Of a stretch of 7,569 bases of DNA, positions 5,871 through 7,569 are shown piece by piece. The number at the start of each line of letters is the position of its first letter. Positions within the stretch are counted from its first letter, which is position 1. Source of the DNA: an uncultured Beijerinckiaceae bacterium (GTDB taxonomy: Bacteria > Pseudomonadota > Alphaproteobacteria > Rhizobiales > Beijerinckiaceae); assembly GCA_937873345.1 (NCBI GenBank), contig CALMRL010000481.1, positions 1-7,569 on the forward strand, in the 5' to 3' direction. A program made the translations under genes and the position numbers. The notes under the pieces are model-generated. The model searched no databases and was not told where the DNA came from. It saw only the letters and a program-made list of their open reading frames with translations.

Positions 5871-5896
5871 GCGCGACGCCCGTTCAGGCGTCGTGC
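5871..5896. terminator. Bidirectional terminator-like hairpin between convergent genes
   Basis: GCGCGACGCC (5871-5880) pairs with GGCGTCGTGC (5887-5896) to give a 10-bp stem with one G-T pair and a 6-nt loop CGTTCA. The stop codon of the minus-strand ABC gene (5886-5884) lies in the loop, so the hairpin overlaps the last codons of that gene. No T-run follows on either strand, so it is not a classical intrinsic terminator, but its place between converging stops 23 bp apart fits transcript ending or 3'-end protection for both genes. Confidence 0.5.
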
Positions 5897-7569
5897 AGCG
5901 CCCGGTACAGCCCGTCGGCGCGCAGGAGATCGTCGTGGCGTCCCTCCTCGGCGATGCCGTCGGCCGTCATCACCACGATGCGGTCGGCGTTGCGGATCGT
6001 CGCCAGCCGGTGCGCGATGATGAGGCTGGTGCGGCCCTGCTCCAGTTCGGCGAAGGAGCGCTGGATCTCGCGCTCGGTCGCGGTGTCGAGCGCCGAGGTG
6101 GCCTCGTCGAGGATCAGGATCGGCGGGTCCTTGAGGAAGATGCGGGCGATGGCGAGGCGCTGCTTCTGCCCGCCCGACAGCTTGACGCCGCGCTCGCCCA
6201 CCAGCGTGTCGAGCCCGTCGGGCAGGCCGGCGATCATCGCGTCGAGCCGGGCGCGGCGCGCGGCGGCGTTGATCGCGGCGTCGTCGGCGTCGAGCCGGCC
6301 GTAGCGGATGTTGTCGCGGATGGTGCCGCCGAACAGGAACACGTCCTGCTGCACGATGCCGATCAGCCGGCGCAGCGAGACAAGCGTCATCTCGCGGATG
6401 TCGACGCCGTCGATCGCGATGCGGCCGCCGTCGACGTCGTAGAAGCGCGGCAAGAGCGAGCAGATGGTGGTCTTGCCGGCGCCCGAGGGCCCGACGAAGG
6501 CGACCGTCTCGCCCCTGCGCACGGTGAGGTCGAAGCCGCGCAGCACCGGGCGCTCGGCGGTATAGCCGAAGCGCACGCCCTCGAAGCGGATCGCCTCCGC
6601 GAGCGGCCTGGCTTCGACGGCGCCCGGCCGGTCGGCGACGTCGGGCAGGGTGGCGAGCAGCTCGCGGTAGCGGCGGAAGCCGGCCAGCCCCTTGGGGTAG
6701 CTCTCGATCACCGCGTTGATCTTGTCGAGCGGGCGGTAGAACACGCCGAGCAGCAGCAGGAAGCCGACGAAGCCGCCGACGCTGAGATGCCCGCGCACCA
6801 CGAAACCGGTGCCGGCGAGCATCACCACGATCTGCACGAAGCGCATGCCGAGGTAGTTCAGCGTGACCGCCCCGGCCATGATGCGGTAGGCGTCGAGCTT
6901 GGCTGCCTGATAGGCGCGGTTGTCGGCGGCGAAGAGCCGGCGCTCGTGGTCCTCGTTGCCGAAGGCCTTCACCGCGCGGATGCCGCCGATGTTCTCCTCC
7001 AGCCGGGCGTTGAAGGCGGCGACGCGGGCGAACTGCGTGCGCCAGTTCCGCTCCATCGCGCCGCCGTAGCGGGCGCCGACCAGCATCACCACCGGCAGCA
7101 CCGCCGCGGTGACCAGCGCCAGCGGCCAGTGCACCCACAGCATCAGCGAGAAGGCGCCGACGAGCGTCATCAGCGCGATGAACAGGTCCTCGGGCCCGTG
7201 GTGGGCGACCTCGCCGATCTCCTCCAGGTCCTTGGTGACGCGGGCGACGAGGTGGCCGGTCTTCTGCCCGTCGTAGAAGCGGAAGGAGAGCTTCTGCAGG
7301 TGGTCGAAGGCGCGCCGGCGCATCTCCGTCTCGATGTTGATGCCGAGCACGTGGCCCCAGTAGGTGACCACCACCATCAGCCCCGCCGCCGAGCCGTAGA
7401 TCACCACCAGCCCGGCCGTGGCGAGCGCGATCAGCCCGAGGTCGTGGCGCGGCAGCAGCACGTCGATGAATGCCTTCACCGCCATCGGGAAGGCGAGTTC
7501 CAGCAGGCCCGAGGCGACGGCGCAGCCGAAGTCGAGAAGGAACAGGCGGGTGTGCGGGCGGTAATAGGA
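5884..7569 (-). CDS. ABCB-type ABC exporter half-transporter (TMD-NBD), N-terminus beyond the window
   Basis: An inner-membrane ATP-driven exporter subunit with the membrane domain fused to the ATPase; such proteins work as dimers. The frame is open to the right edge: 561 codons are visible and begin SYYRPHTRLFLLDFG, just before or within TM1, so only a short N-terminus should be missing and the first internal ATG (7485) is not the start. Numbered from the first visible residue: membrane domain about 1-310, with YDGQKTGHLVARVTKDLEEIGEVAHHGPED near 99-128. The ATPase has Walker A GPSGAGKT (360-367), the Q-loop in GIVQQD (404-409), signature LSGGQ (464-468), Walker B ILILD with D488 and catalytic E489, D-loop SALD, and the switch H520 in IIAHR. 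All ATPase motifs are intact. It resembles the MsbA/YwjA-like group, many with unknown substrates; lipid, peptide or drug export are all possible. It converges on the MFS gene and shows no link to the oxidase operon. Confidence 0.93.
   Translation of the reverse strand, partial: SYYRPHTRLFLLDFGCAVASGLLELAFPMAVKAFIDVLLPRHDLGLIALATAGLVVIYGSAAGLMVVVTYWGHVLGINIETEMRRRAFDHLQKLSFRFYDGQKTGHLVARVTKDLEEIGEVAHHGPEDLFIALMTLVGAFSLMLWVHWPLALVTAAVLPVVMLVGARYGGAMERNWRTQFARVAAFNARLEENIGGIRAVKAFGNEDHERRLFAADNRAYQAAKLDAYRIMAGAVTLNYLGMRFVQIVVMLAGTGFVVRGHLSVGGFVGFLLLLGVFYRPLDKINAVIESYPKGLAGFRRYRELLATLPDVADRPGAVEARPLAEAIRFEGVRFGYTAERPVLRGFDLTVRRGETVAFVGPSGAGKTTICSLLPRFYDVDGGRIAIDGVDIREMTLVSLRRLIGIVQQDVFLFGGTIRDNIRYGRLDADDAAINAAARRARLDAMIAGLPDGLDTLVGERGVKLSGGQKQRLAIARIFLKDPPILILDEATSALDTATEREIQRSFAELEQGRTSLIIAHRLATIRNADRIVVMTADGIAEEGRHDDLLRADGLYRALHDA

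Noticed and set aside
4145..7138. Minus-strand 997-codon frame across the MFS and ABC genes
   Set aside because: It is out of frame with the ABC gene and antisense to the MFS gene; the product is Arg/Asp/Glu/Ala-rich low complexity with no domain.
1..7569. Mobile element, prophage, CRISPR or defence island
   Set aside because: No transposase, integrase, repeat-spacer array, tRNA or attachment-like repeat was seen. Base composition looks even, and all genes are complete or only edge-cut.

Overview
The window looks like a chromosomal segment of a G+C-rich aerobic alphaproteobacterium, probably Hyphomicrobiales and possibly close to Methylobacteriaceae. That placement is inferred from codon use, the protein sequences and the pairing of a cyo operon with a divergent MFS gene; no marker gene here fixes the genus.

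Layout. Positions 1-3961 (minus strand) hold a quinol-oxidase operon read right to left: cyoA (2702-3961), cyoB (627-2633) and cyoC (1-601, running off the left edge a few codons before its expected end). They encode subunits II, I and III of cytochrome bo3 ubiquinol oxidase; cyoD would be expected beyond the edge. Positions 3962-4507 are a long divergent intergenic region that must carry the cyo promoter and the promoter of the next gene. Positions 4508-5860 (plus strand) encode an MFS permease of the metabolite:H+ symporter type. Positions 5884-7569 (minus strand) hold an ABCB-type exporter half-transporter (membrane domain fused to ATPase) whose N-terminus lies beyond the right edge. The last two genes converge on a 23-bp gap with a strong inverted repeat.

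Function. CyoABC oxidise ubiquinol, reduce O2 to water and pump protons. All heme, CuB, K-channel, D-channel and quinone-site residues checked in CyoB are present, and CyoA has the quinol-type cupredoxin domain without a CuA site. The MFS permease sits head-to-head with cyoA and may be co-regulated with it; its substrate cannot be read from the sequence. The ABC exporter looks functionally unrelated.

No phage, transposon, CRISPR array, RNA gene or clearly new multi-gene system is visible. The points worth a second look are small: a 10-codon ORF bridging cyoB and cyoC with ATGA overlaps at both ends, a perfect 16-bp palindrome between cyoA and cyoB, a perfect 15-bp tandem repeat in the cyoA leader, a Met/His-rich tail on CyoA, and a serine in TM1 of the MFS protein where relatives usually carry aspartate.
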